The notes under the pieces are model-generated. The model saw nothing but the letters and a program-made list of their open reading frames with translations, was not told the origin of the DNA and did no database searches. Of a DNA stretch of 64,000 nt, positions 31,760 through 40,767 are shown in pieces; the first letter of the stretch is position 1; every line of letters begins with the position of its first letter. The DNA comes from Bacillus alkalisoli. Its GTDB lineage: Bacteria > Bacillota > Bacilli > Bacillales > Bacillaceae_I. Both the position numbers and the translations under genes were made by a program. The DNA lies in the NCBI RefSeq assembly GCF_002797415.1, contig NZ_KZ454944.1, positions 147,745-211,744 on the forward strand, read 5' to 3'.

Positions 31760-34450
31760 ATGGAAAAACAACTAATTAATAAAACGTTTTACGAGACGTT
31801 ATGGACAGATAACCAACTACACCCGATTCAAGTATTAGGGGAAGCATACATGGAGGAACAGGCAAACGATATACATGACGTATCATCGATTCGCTACGCA
31901 CAAGGGGAAGTATACTTTGAGCATAAAGATTACGAGGCTGCCATTTTTAAATGGGAAAATGTCACGAATGAACTAGAGCCGTGGGCAAAAAAGAACATAG
32001 CCGATGCTTACTATGAAATTGGACTTCTAGCAGAAGCAGAAGACATCTACACAAGCGTTCAAACAGAAAGTAAAACACTGAAAGTAGAAGTATCATTACA
32101 ACTATTTACTTTATACTTAGAACGCAAAAAAATGGAGTCAGCATACAAGAGTATCAAACGTGCAATCGCTGTTGACCCTGACTATCCAAATGTTACATCC
32201 ATTGCAAAAGTGTTTTATGAAGAACAAAACGATCATCAACATGCTGTAGAACTTGCTGTTAGTGAAATCATCCGAACAGAAAGTACCGAGTGGATTCATA
32301 TTTTCAAATCCTATATAGACAATGGATTTGCGAAAGAATTTGACCCACGTTATTTTGTCGAAGTGCTACATGTCGTTAAGGCGATTGGTCATAGAGAATT
32401 TGTATTGCTGCTTACATCGTTATGGGTAAGCTATCGCACAAGCGACAATTATTTTGCGTGGATTAATACGGTGAATGAACTTATTTTCTCTATCCAAACA
32501 GAAGATGGAGAAAACTGGCTATCTATATCCTCCTTGCTTCAAGAAGGATATTTACACCTTTTAGAAGGGGAATACGCCGTTCATCAGCTTCAAAAAATTG
32601 TACCAGACACATTAGAAAATTGGCTTAAAATATCAGATGAAAAGAAATCCTTATTTCCCGCAGCTGCGATTATGGCATGGACAGAAGTATTTCCAACAGC
32701 ATTCAGTAGCACAACATTACAACTAGCAGAACAAAGTATGTTCTACTACCAGCACGACAATATAACATTATCAACGATGCTGGAACTTTATCAATCTATT
32801 CAAAAGTGGGCGCAAAAAAATGACCTTCCAGTTTCACACTTTGATCAATGGTTATTTTTAAACCTTCGTGATACTTCCAAGCAACACATACATGTGGAAA
32901 GCTATCAAGACGGCGTAAAAGGTAAGCTACTTCATGAAATTCTAGAAGAAAACATCTTAGTAGAGAAGAAGCTAACTTATTATATGACTGGTAGTACAGA
33001 AGAGGCAAGTATGGCTGTTTTAGACGAAAATGGGGTACAAAGCGTCAAAGATTTCACGGAAGTAGATGAAAACAAAGTCGTTGAGTTAAAATGGCCGTCC
33101 AAATTTTTAGACGAAAATCATTTCTCAATCAGCACGTCTGTTGGAAATGTGAATAATAGGGAAGCAAAGAAATTAGCTCAGCTTGCCGATGGTTTTGTCT
33201 ATGTGATAGATGTAGACACCGAGTTTACAGATGGAGAATTATTATCTATTTTGAATTGGAAAGAAAAAATGCCAGAGCAAATGATTCAGTTTATTTTACT
33301 TACAGAAGATGCTGTACATTCTAGAAATGTAGAAATAGTAAGTACGATGTTGAAAGAGCAAATCCATGCTTCGAGTATCCATACAATGGCTAAAAACAGT
33401 AAGCAGAAAGACTTTGTTTCTATTGTAAATAAAAATATTACAGTAAACGAAGGCCTTCTAGAAGAAATGCGATCATTGAAGTTATTATATGCCATCAGAT
33501 CTGTTTACAATGAGGTATTAAGCAATCGTGGGGCGATGGAAAGTAAGCTAACTAACACCATTACATTCCATGAAGATATATTAAGTAGACTACAAGCCCT
33601 AGTTACTCATCTAGAAGAAGACCAAGGTGAGAAAACGAGAGAGTTAATGGAGTCGTACCGAGTAGTAAAGTTTGAGATGCAAGCAGAATTAAAAAGAGCG
33701 GTGCCACACTTATTACAAGGAACGTCTGAACTAATTCATGAAGACAGTGACTTCAGCCAAATGCATAATGAGTTAAATGAGGAAATGAATAGAAGAATTC
33801 AGGAGTACTTAAATAATGAATTAACACCAAAATATTCCGATGCATTACGTCATTGGCTTCAAGAAGCACATGCGCATTTCAATGAAATTCAAGGTTACTT
33901 AACGGATATGAGTGAATCATTCAATGGGTTGTATCGTCGTGACAAAGTAAATTTAGTAGCAGATTTCCAAGTAGTAGAAGATTGGCGCCGTGATATTCAT
34001 CGTATTATTAGCAGAGCGGAAGTTGGCCATTTAAACATATTAAATCGCCAAAATCCTGTTCAATTTATGTTAAAAGGTGCTGGGCTTTTATTTAATAAGC
34101 TCCCACAAAATAAAACATTTTTATATACACAATATAAAAAGTATATAGAAAATGAAAAGTATGAAGATATTACTGCTATCGTTACACAAAAATACTTCCT
34201 AGAGTTCGATTTATTTGAAAAATCATTGCGTAATGACGTAGTAACATTCTTAATGGAGCCATTTACACAACTAGATAGTACGATTCAAGATGCAGAGTCC
34301 GAGATTGCCAAAGCAACTAGAAAACTAGAATCAATGAAAGCAAACCCGGAAATGTACCAAGATCCACTAAAACTATTACATGTTCGATTAATGCAATACG
34401 AGTTTATGACAAAAGTATGTGCTGATCAAAAGATAGTTTACTCTAGATAA
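31760..34450 (+). CDS. Large TPR protein with degenerate dynamin-like GTPase region
   Basis: 896 residues, cytoplasmic. Residues about 40-170 are helical TPR-like repeats (YAQGEVYFEHKDYEAAIFKWENV, ADAYYEIGLLAEAEDIY). Residues about 375-560 have the layout of a dynamin-type G domain without its catalytic residues: the P-loop position reads HVESYQDGVKGKLLHEIL (no GKS), the switch region reads SISTSVGNVNNREAK, LADGFVYVIDVDTEFTDGEL matches the usual strand-loop after it, and the (N/T)KxD position reads LLTEDAV. The rest is long helices with coiled-coil character. I infer a pseudo-GTPase scaffold. GGAGGTAAG precedes the ATG. Confidence 0.6.
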   Translation: MEKQLINKTFYETLWTDNQLHPIQVLGEAYMEEQANDIHDVSSIRYAQGEVYFEHKDYEAAIFKWENVTNELEPWAKKNIADAYYEIGLLAEAEDIYTSVQTESKTLKVEVSLQLFTLYLERKKMESAYKSIKRAIAVDPDYPNVTSIAKVFYEEQNDHQHAVELAVSEIIRTESTEWIHIFKSYIDNGFAKEFDPRYFVEVLHVVKAIGHREFVLLLTSLWVSYRTSDNYFAWINTVNELIFSIQTEDGENWLSISSLLQEGYLHLLEGEYAVHQLQKIVPDTLENWLKISDEKKSLFPAAAIMAWTEVFPTAFSSTTLQLAEQSMFYYQHDNITLSTMLELYQSIQKWAQKNDLPVSHFDQWLFLNLRDTSKQHIHVESYQDGVKGKLLHEILEENILVEKKLTYYMTGSTEEASMAVLDENGVQSVKDFTEVDENKVVELKWPSKFLDENHFSISTSVGNVNNREAKKLAQLADGFVYVIDVDTEFTDGELLSILNWKEKMPEQMIQFILLTEDAVHSRNVEIVSTMLKEQIHASSIHTMAKNSKQKDFVSIVNKNITVNEGLLEEMRSLKLLYAIRSVYNEVLSNRGAMESKLTNTITFHEDILSRLQALVTHLEEDQGEKTRELMESYRVVKFEMQAELKRAVPHLLQGTSELIHEDSDFSQMHNELNEEMNRRIQEYLNNELTPKYSDALRHWLQEAHAHFNEIQGYLTDMSESFNGLYRRDKVNLVADFQVVEDWRRDIHRIISRAEVGHLNILNRQNPVQFMLKGAGLLFNKLPQNKTFLYTQYKKYIENEKYEDITAIVTQKYFLEFDLFEKSLRNDVVTFLMEPFTQLDSTIQDAESEIAKATRKLESMKANPEMYQDPLKLLHVRLMQYEFMTKVCADQKIVYSR

Positions 34451-34457
34451 GAAGATG

Positions 34458-34489
34458 AACCTAACAGACCTTGAGTTTGTTAGGTTTTT
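34458..34489 (+). terminator. Terminator after the TPR gene
   Basis: AACCTAACA...TGTTAGGTT followed by TTTC. Confidence 0.8.
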
Positions 34490-34506
34490 CCCATTTATAA
34501 GGATAA

Positions 34507-34646
34507 TTCAATTCATTTCATAATTACGGTTCGTTTAATGAAAAACGAATATTTCAGTGAAATACACAATAATATGTTCGTTTATAGAAATCGATGCTAT
34601 CATTCGTTTTTCGTATAGTAGATATACATTATGAAACGGACTCAAT
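34507..34646 (+). repeat. AT-rich palindromic element (R5), copy 2
   Basis: Starts TTCATTTCATAATTACGG, contains AATGAAAAACGAATATT and ATTCGTTTTTCGTATAG in inverted arrangement, and ends ATTATGAAACGGACTCAA. It fills much of the 34490-34841 gap. Confidence 0.8.
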
Positions 34647-34841
34647 TACTAGTTTAATTATCCTTTTATACTTAGTGTCTTTTAGCTTACGGAAATCTCT
34701 ATATTTAGAAAGTGACAAGTCTTTCATCCTGTTTATTTTTTTCACCCTAAGAAACTCGACATCAGGCACGAAATAATTGATGATTTCGACAAAAGTTTCT
34801 TATAACACCAAATTGTGGAATTAACAGGGGGATTTAGTACG

Positions 34842-35909
34842 ATGAACAAAGAATTAACTGTCATTGCAAAAACGCGAGGTCACCGCATTAGGGAGGAAAG
34901 AAGGGATCAGAAACAAGTACAAAAACGTAAAATGGCTAGTTATATATTAGCAGGTACTTTAGCTACTAGTGCTTTTATCACCGTAAATGTTACAAATAAA
35001 GAAGCGGCCTTCCAACTTGTACATAAAGTTCAAAGTGGCGAAACGTTATTCGGCCTTTCTCATCGATATGGGGTGTCTGTAACTGAAATTATGCAAGCGA
35101 ATAAGCTATCATCTGACCTCATAAAAGTTGGACAGACTTTAACTATTCCGCAAAAAAACTCCCAATCTAGCCATCAAAGAAATACACAAAATGTAATACA
35201 TAAGGTAGAAAAGGGTGATACACTTTTTTCTATTTCTCAAAAATATGGTGTGGCTGTTTCAGCTATTCAACAAGCAAATGGTCTAGTTTCGGACAGAATA
35301 GTAGAGGGTCAAAATTTACAAATTAGTACTTCTGTACAAGTACAATCATATAAAGTCTCACTAGGTGAAACGTTATTCTCTATTTCTAGAAAATTTGGAA
35401 CGTCAGTAGAAAGGATAAAAAATGAAAATAAACTAGATAAAGATACTATTTTTGCAGGTCAACCGTTAAGAATTCCTAGTGGGACAACAAAAGTGATGCC
35501 AACTTCCACAAGTGTAACGCAAACCACTAGCAAGCTTATTCCGTTGGAGCAAGCAACTTATACAGTAGCACCGGGAGACACGCTTTGGAGCATCGCGCGC
35601 AGATATCAAACAACAGCTGGAGAGCTAAAGCATGTGAATGGAATGACACAAGAGCATGTCATTATAGGTCAAAAGCTAATTATTAAAGGAAAAGGCTTAG
35701 TACAAGCGAACGCTGAAGTTGTTGGCGTAGTAGACCAATCTTCTGTTGAATTTTTAGTAGAAGGCTTGAAGGAGCCAATCGTGTTACGCGTTGCTTACGG
35801 TACTGCCCAAAACTATGAGCTCATCTCTGGAGCAAAACTAAAGATTATATACAAACAATCTGAGCAACCAGCATTAATAGATTGTATATTTGCAAGTCAA
35901 TCATTCTAA
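34842..35909 (+). CDS. Membrane-anchored protein with four LysM domains
   Basis: 355 residues. A basic N-terminus and one membrane segment (about 32-48, SYILAGTLATSAFITVNV) are followed by four LysM repeats beginning at about 57 (HKVQSGETLFGLSHRYGV), 120 (HKVEKGDTLFSISQKYGV), 171 (YKVSLGETLFSISRKFGT) and 245 (YTVAPGDTLWSIARRYQT). LysM binds peptidoglycan GlcNAc. The last 70 residues hold no enzyme domain I recognise. I prefer ATG 34842 (AGGGGG upstream) to GTG 34815. Confidence 0.85.
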   Translation: MNKELTVIAKTRGHRIREERRDQKQVQKRKMASYILAGTLATSAFITVNVTNKEAAFQLVHKVQSGETLFGLSHRYGVSVTEIMQANKLSSDLIKVGQTLTIPQKNSQSSHQRNTQNVIHKVEKGDTLFSISQKYGVAVSAIQQANGLVSDRIVEGQNLQISTSVQVQSYKVSLGETLFSISRKFGTSVERIKNENKLDKDTIFAGQPLRIPSGTTKVMPTSTSVTQTTSKLIPLEQATYTVAPGDTLWSIARRYQTTAGELKHVNGMTQEHVIIGQKLIIKGKGLVQANAEVVGVVDQSSVEFLVEGLKEPIVLRVAYGTAQNYELISGAKLKIIYKQSEQPALIDCIFASQSF

Positions 35910-35914
35910 CATCA

Positions 35915-35942
35915 AAGCAGGGGAAACCTTGCTTTTTTTATT
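35915..35942 (+). terminator. Terminator after the LysM gene
   Basis: AAGCAGGG-GAAA-CCTTGCTT followed by TTTTTATTTTTTT. Confidence 0.8.
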
Positions 35943-35964
35943 TTTTTGGCTATGTTAAGGTTCT

Positions 35965-36182
35965 CTGTTGATTTCCGTGCAAGTCTTCGCTTTCCGCGGG
36001 CGGTAAAAAGGAAGGTTATTTTCACTGTCGTGAAAAAACCTACTCCTCGGCGCAGGCGCCTGTGGGGTCTCCCGCTCCCCGCTTTTCCCGCAGGACGAGG
36101 AAGGCTACGGCAGCGATACATCCTTCGTAAGGAAATGCGGTAGCATTTTCGAGGAGTCTCAGCCTTGCACGGAAATCAACAG
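35965..36182 (-). repeat. R1 GC-rich hairpin element, copy E (long form)
   Basis: Reverse orientation. Arms CTGTTGATTTCCGTGCAAG / CTTGCACGGAAATCAACAG are perfect. Both inserted modules present. Outer repeats are clearest here: TTTTTTGGCTATGTTAAGG at 35941 and CTTTAACATAGCTATTTTTT at 36212. Confidence 0.9.
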
Positions 36183-36329
36183 GTATTGGTATATATTTAT
36201 CAATACTAAGCTTTAACATAGCTATTTTTTAAAAAAAGTATTTCAAGTAAACTTTTTTAGGCAGTGGCGTCAATCTCATTTTTACATATAATGTTGACAG
36301 TCAGTTATGCCTAACGAGGGTGGAATAAA

Positions 36330-37838
36330 ATGATAAGAGCAAAAATCGGATCAAATATATATTGGTATGATGGACAGCTAGAAAGGTACTTTGATAAATT
36401 TCGAGAAGGCATTGTAGGGATCCATCATCATTATGAAACTCCATATGGACGGAAAAAGATGATTTATGCAGATTGGACAGCAAGCGGACGGTTGTACGAA
36501 CCTATTGAAAAGAAAATAACTTATACATTTGGCCCTAATATGGCAAATACACATACAGAGTCTAATGTAAGTGGAACGTTCATGACGGAAGCGTACGAAG
36601 AGGCAAGGAAAACGATAAAGCAACATGTTCATGCAGATGATGGAGATGTATTAATATTAGACGGATTTGGAATGACAGGGGTGATGAACAAACTTCAAAG
36701 ACTTTTAGGGCTAAGAATACCTGAAGGATGGAGGGAAAAAGTAGACATTCCCAATGATGAGAAGCCAGTCGTATTCATTAGTCATATGGAGCATCACTCC
36801 AATCATACAACATGGCTCGAAACGATAGCAGATGTCATAATCGTACCACCAACTAAGGATGGCCAGATGGATACAGAGTTTTTAATAAAGAAGCTAAAGG
36901 GAAAGTACAAGTCAAGAAAGTGGAAAATAGGAGCATTTACAGCTTGTTCAAACGTTACAGGAATTGTAACACCATATCATAATCTAGCTAAAATCATGCA
37001 TGAGCATGGCGGAATATGTATTGTAGACTTTGCAGCGTCAGCTCCTTATGTAGAAATAAATATGCACCCGAAAGATCCTATGGAAAAGCTGGATGCGATT
37101 GTTTTTTCTCCTCATAAGCTTTTAGGAGGTCCTGGGTCTAGTGGTGTGTTAGTCTTTGATTCAAAGTTGTGTAAAAATATAGCCCCAGACCATCCAGGTG
37201 GAGGAACGGTAAAATGGACAAATCCGTGGGGAAAGCACATTTATGTAGATGATATAGAAAGGAAAGAAGATGGAGGAACACCAGGAATTTTGCAAGCAAT
37301 AAGGGCGGCACTTTCCATTAAATTAAAAGAAGAGATGGGTGTGGAAAACATCCGAAAAAGAGAGAACGAACTTATTGCGATACTGCTAAATTCTTTAAAG
37401 AAAATAAAAGGCGTCCAAATTCTTGAGGAAGGCCACAAGGACAGATTAGGAATCGTCTCGTTTGTGATGGAAGAGATTCATTATAATTTAGTCATACAAT
37501 TACTCAATGACCGTTTCGGTTTTCAAGTAAGAGGTGGTTGCTCATGTGCAGGGACATATGGACACTACTTATTGAATATTGACCAGAAATCTTCAGAAGA
37601 AATAGCCTATTATGTGTTGGAAAAGGAAGACCTATCGAAAAAGCCAGGCTGGGTTAGGTTCTCTATTCACCCTACGATGAAAAACGAAGAAATACACTAT
37701 TTTGTTCATGCTATTAAACAAATTGCAACCTACCATAAAGAATGGGCACAAGACTATTGGTATGACAAGAAACGTAACCTTTTTATATTCAAAGAAAGAT
37801 TTCATCAAGATGTCGCTACAGAATTTACACTACCTTAG
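36330..37838 (+). CDS. Class V aminotransferase / cysteine-desulfurase-like protein (YcbU-like)
   Basis: 502 residues, about 100 longer than SufS. PLP-binding Lys is in VFSPHKLLGGPGSSGV, preceded by CIVDFAASAPYVEI (the Asp and following residues that hold the pyridine ring) and HMEHHSNHTTW. GGCSCAGTYGHYLL contains cysteines at the position where SufS carries its catalytic Cys. The extra C-terminal 60 residues are basic and aromatic. Substrate unknown; cysteine desulfurase is possible but not assured because no Suf/Isc gene adjoins. GAGGGTGGA precedes the ATG. Confidence 0.82.
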   Translation: MIRAKIGSNIYWYDGQLERYFDKFREGIVGIHHHYETPYGRKKMIYADWTASGRLYEPIEKKITYTFGPNMANTHTESNVSGTFMTEAYEEARKTIKQHVHADDGDVLILDGFGMTGVMNKLQRLLGLRIPEGWREKVDIPNDEKPVVFISHMEHHSNHTTWLETIADVIIVPPTKDGQMDTEFLIKKLKGKYKSRKWKIGAFTACSNVTGIVTPYHNLAKIMHEHGGICIVDFAASAPYVEINMHPKDPMEKLDAIVFSPHKLLGGPGSSGVLVFDSKLCKNIAPDHPGGGTVKWTNPWGKHIYVDDIERKEDGGTPGILQAIRAALSIKLKEEMGVENIRKRENELIAILLNSLKKIKGVQILEEGHKDRLGIVSFVMEEIHYNLVIQLLNDRFGFQVRGGCSCAGTYGHYLLNIDQKSSEEIAYYVLEKEDLSKKPGWVRFSIHPTMKNEEIHYFVHAIKQIATYHKEWAQDYWYDKKRNLFIFKERFHQDVATEFTLP

Positions 37839-37877
37839 GAAATCGAAGACATATTTCCCGAGAAATAGACAATATGT

Positions 37878-37920
37878 TACAGGAATGTTAAAGGTGCCTG
37901 GCACTTTTAACATTCCTGTA
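37878..37920. repeat. 43-bp near-perfect palindrome centred on GTGCCTGGCAC (R6, copy 3)
   Basis: TACAGGAATGTTAAAGGTGCC is followed by its near-exact reverse complement. It may double as a terminator for the aminotransferase gene although the T tract is short. Confidence 0.8.
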
Positions 37921-37943
37921 ATAATTCCATCTCCAATTAACAC

Positions 37944-37972
37944 ACAAAAAAGCCACTCTAAACGAGTGACTT
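37944..37972 (-). terminator. Terminator after the yflT-like gene
   Basis: On the - strand AGTCACTC-GTTTA-GAGTGGCT is followed by TTTTTTGTG. Confidence 0.8.
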
Positions 37973-38024
37973 TCCTTATATTTAATAGGGGGGGTAGAGA
38001 AAAAATTTAAAAAGCTTATTTGGT

Positions 38025-38372
38025 TTAATAGAAACTATTAGCAACGGTCTGGTCTTTTACAACAACAACAACTTTACCGTGATCTAGCTTTTCTTCTAGT
38101 GCTTCCGCCTCAGGTTCGGTAAAACCTAATTCGCAGAATTGAGCACGTAGCTCATCGCCCTTACTTCGAAACACATTTTTCACATAAGTATCTAAACCTA
38201 ACTCTTTCGCACCTACCGTATTGGCATCCGCGTTGTCGGCAATACGACTCGTACGGTCATTATCATGCGTAACAACAAAAATATCATCTTCACGGACACC
38301 TTTGAGCTTTAAAGAATCAATAGCATGTACTGCTTCCTCATCATTATGAAATTCCTTATAAATTGGTTTCAT
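38025..38372 (-). CDS. General stress protein, YflT/GSP17M family
   Basis: 115 residues. KEFHNDEEAVHAIDSLKLKGVREDDIFVVTHDNDRT is the conserved YflT start; the rest is acidic and helical, ending in a KVVVVV strand. YflT is a sigma-B-dependent protein of unknown biochemical role. AGGAGGCGA precedes the ATG and a sigma-B-type promoter lies 27 bp upstream, so the family and the promoter support each other. Confidence 0.9.
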   Translation of the reverse strand: MKPIYKEFHNDEEAVHAIDSLKLKGVREDDIFVVTHDNDRTSRIADNADANTVGAKELGLDTYVKNVFRSKGDELRAQFCELGFTEPEAEALEEKLDHGKVVVVVKDQTVANSFY

Positions 38373-38398
38373 TTAATATCGCCTCCTTGATAGTACAA

Positions 38399-38423
38399 GT
38401 ACCCGGATAACCAACGATGAAAC
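38399..38423 (-). promoter_or_regulatory. Sigma-B-type promoter of the yflT-like gene
   Basis: On the - strand GTTTCA, 13-nt spacer, GGGTAC, close to GTTTAA-N12-15-GGGWAT. Confidence 0.75.
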
Positions 38424-38489
38424 ATTTTTCATAAAAAAAAGTTTGTCTACAAACAATAAACACAACGAAAAACTAGGAGGAAATTAACG

Positions 38490-39383
38490 TTGATATACGA
38501 TTGTATTATAATTGGTGGGGGCGTTGCAGGCTTACAAGCCGCCATTCAACTTGGGCGTTACAAACGAAAAGTGTTAGTCATCGACAACAACAATGGCCGA
38601 TCATCCATTTGCCATAGCTACCACAATATTTTAGGCTGGCCTGACGGCGTCAGTGGAACATTTTTAAGAGAACAAGGTTATAAGCAAGCATTAAGCTACG
38701 GGGTAGAATTTTTACAAAAAGAAGTAATATCTGTTGAGAAAATGCCGGCAACTTTTTTTGTCACTATAGCAAGCGGAGCAATTTACGCAGCGAAGAAAAT
38801 CTTATTATCTACCGGCGTTATGGACAACATCCCACCTTACCCAGCCATACGTCCGTGTTTAGGTTTAACGGTATACGTTTGTCCAGATTGCGACGGCTAT
38901 GAAATTAAAGATAAGAGAACCATCGTTTTAGGAGCTGGCAATACAGGCGCCAACATGGCGTTAACAATATCTTATTGGTCAAACGAAATTATTTACATAA
39001 ACGATCAGGAAACAGATGTTTCACAAGAACTTCTCGAGCAGATGAAAACTAAAAATATCGCCTATATAAATGTAGATATAGAAGAAGTTTTGGCGGCTGG
39101 AGCTAATTTTCAAGGAGTGTTATTAAAAAATGGTGAAAAAGTAGAAGCGTCGCGAGCTTTTATTGCTTACGGCCAAAACGAAGTGAAATCAAATTTAGCC
39201 AAGGGGTTAGGTGTAGAGTTACTAGAAAACAAACATATTGTAGTCGACCCACGAACAAAAATGACCAACGTCGACGGCTTATGGGCAGCAGGAGACGTTG
39301 TCGCCCACTCCGAACAAGTAACCATCGCAATGGGAGAAGGATCTCAAGCCGCAATATGGATACATAAATCACTTCTTTCATAA
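38490..39383 (+). CDS. Thioredoxin-reductase-like FAD/NAD(P) oxidoreductase
   Basis: 297 residues from TTG, with AGGAGGA 8 nt upstream. FAD-binding GGGVAGLQAAIQL at the N-terminus, redox-active CPDC in YVCPDCDGYE (about residues 130-140), NAD(P)-binding GAGNTGANMAL, and the C-terminal GLWAAGDVV FAD motif. The CPDC pair in place of CATC separates it from housekeeping TrxB; it may reduce another thiol or serve as a dithiol reductase in stress. It is divergent from the sigma-B gene yflT. Confidence 0.85.
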   Translation: MIYDCIIIGGGVAGLQAAIQLGRYKRKVLVIDNNNGRSSICHSYHNILGWPDGVSGTFLREQGYKQALSYGVEFLQKEVISVEKMPATFFVTIASGAIYAAKKILLSTGVMDNIPPYPAIRPCLGLTVYVCPDCDGYEIKDKRTIVLGAGNTGANMALTISYWSNEIIYINDQETDVSQELLEQMKTKNIAYINVDIEEVLAAGANFQGVLLKNGEKVEASRAFIAYGQNEVKSNLAKGLGVELLENKHIVVDPRTKMTNVDGLWAAGDVVAHSEQVTIAMGEGSQAAIWIHKSLLS

Positions 39384-39442
39384 TGAACTGGATTGTTTTC
39401 AGTGGGATAGGTTAGTAATTTTTATATATTATTACAACCAAA

Positions 39443-39583
39443 GTTGATGAAAGCACGAGGCATGAGACTCCTCGAAAATGCATCCGCATTTCCTTCGTGC
39501 GATATATCGCTGACGAAGCCTTCCTTGTCCTGGAGGCTCACGTGACCGCCCGCGGAAAGCGAGTGACTCGTGCTATCATCAAC
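39443..39583 (+). repeat. R1 GC-rich hairpin element, copy F
   Basis: Arms GTTGATGAAAGCACGAG / CTCGTGCTATCATCAAC with one mismatch. Has the CTCGAAAATGC module but lacks the GTGAAAATAACC module; the ACAGGCGC segment is lost too. Confidence 0.8.
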
Positions 39584-39714
39584 AGTTAGTATTAATGAAC
39601 TTTCCAAGGGGCGTTCTGAATAATACAAAATCTTCATTTGACACATTTCCGCCTACTTGAGTAACATAGGATGTAAGGGGTTACATTTTAAGGGGAAAAC
39701 GGGGGAAATACATA

Positions 39715-40410
39715 ATGACTGGAAAACCAATAACAGACTATGAAAAATATATCCGTACGGAAGAGCTTCTAAGCTTACAAAAAGAAGGAGCGGCATTAAG
39801 TTGTGACGATGAATTAACATTTCAAATGGTTCACCAAATCGCGGAACTGCACTTCAAGCTAATACTTCAATACATTGATCTAGCAGACGGATTGATGCGA
39901 GAAAAAGAGGTAGTAAAAGCAACAGATCAACTTCGCCGTATCAACATGCACGTAAAACATTTACCAGCTGTATTTGATATGACGAAAGTAATAAGCCCGA
40001 TGGATTATCATACCATTCGTCTAGCGTTAGGACGTGGGAGCGGTCAAGATTCACCAGGGTTTAATGCCATTTTGAAAATGGGTCCAACGCTATGGGAGCC
40101 GTTTGAAAGCTTACTAAACGAACATTTATTAACCCCTTTAGAATTGCACAAACAAGCTAGCAAGCAACCAGAGCTGTTCGACTTAATGCAAGAATTAACA
40201 TACTTTGATGAGAACTTCCAAACGTTCCGACACAACCATATTCAACTAGTGCGCAGAATGATTGGTTTAAACACAAAGAGCTTAAAAGGAGTACCAGCGC
40301 AAATGCTAGAAAGAGGAGCAAAGTTTGAGTTCTATCCACAGCTTTGGCAAGCAGTATGTGACTTAACAGACTTCACTGGTTCGAGCTATAATCCGAAACC
40401 ATTAGATTAA
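39715..40410 (+). CDS. Tryptophan 2,3-dioxygenase-related haem protein
   Basis: 231 residues, helical. YEKYIRTEELLSLQ, DELTFQMVHQIAELHFKLIL and FRHNHIQLVRRMIG match the TDO family, with His in the last block at the haem-ligand position. True TDO proteins follow that His with a GTGGS substrate loop; here the text is NTKSLKGVPAQML, so the ammonium/carboxylate contacts for tryptophan are missing. A different substrate is likely. No kynurenine pathway gene adjoins. Confidence 0.75.
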   Translation: MTGKPITDYEKYIRTEELLSLQKEGAALSCDDELTFQMVHQIAELHFKLILQYIDLADGLMREKEVVKATDQLRRINMHVKHLPAVFDMTKVISPMDYHTIRLALGRGSGQDSPGFNAILKMGPTLWEPFESLLNEHLLTPLELHKQASKQPELFDLMQELTYFDENFQTFRHNHIQLVRRMIGLNTKSLKGVPAQMLERGAKFEFYPQLWQAVCDLTDFTGSSYNPKPLD

Positions 40411-40414
40411 TAGA

Positions 40415-40456
40415 AAAGGACCTAGGCAATTTAATTACTGTCTAGGTCCTTTTTTA
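40415..40456 (+). terminator. Terminator after the TDO-like gene
   Basis: AAAGGACCTAG...CTAGGTCCTTTTTT. In the remaining 40457-40767 leader of topB I see no clear element beyond short TAGC/GCTA dyads near 40580-40610. Confidence 0.88.
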
Positions 40457-40767
40457 CGCTTCGTATTGAAAAGACTTTCTCATTTCTGTGTAATAGATTG
40501 TATACGTTCTATATCCAAAACTATGAAACTTATCTATAGTTAATAAACTCATGTTTATATCCTACCTATCACCCTATATTTAGCTATTAGCTTTTAGCAA
40601 AAACAAATGCTAACTCCTAACGACTAACAAATGATCTATTTGTAACATACTAAAATATTAAAAAACGCTATGGAATTAATAGGAGAGTTTGTCCTTTCGT
40701 TGCAACTAACAGGACTTTGTGCAAAGATGGAAGTAGGAAAATGGGTAGTGTAGAAAGGAAAATTAGA

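Noticed and set aside
36330-37838. Firm assignment as SufS cysteine desulfurase
   Set aside because: About 100 residues longer, no Suf genes nearby and divergent active-site surroundings; kept as class V aminotransferase family.
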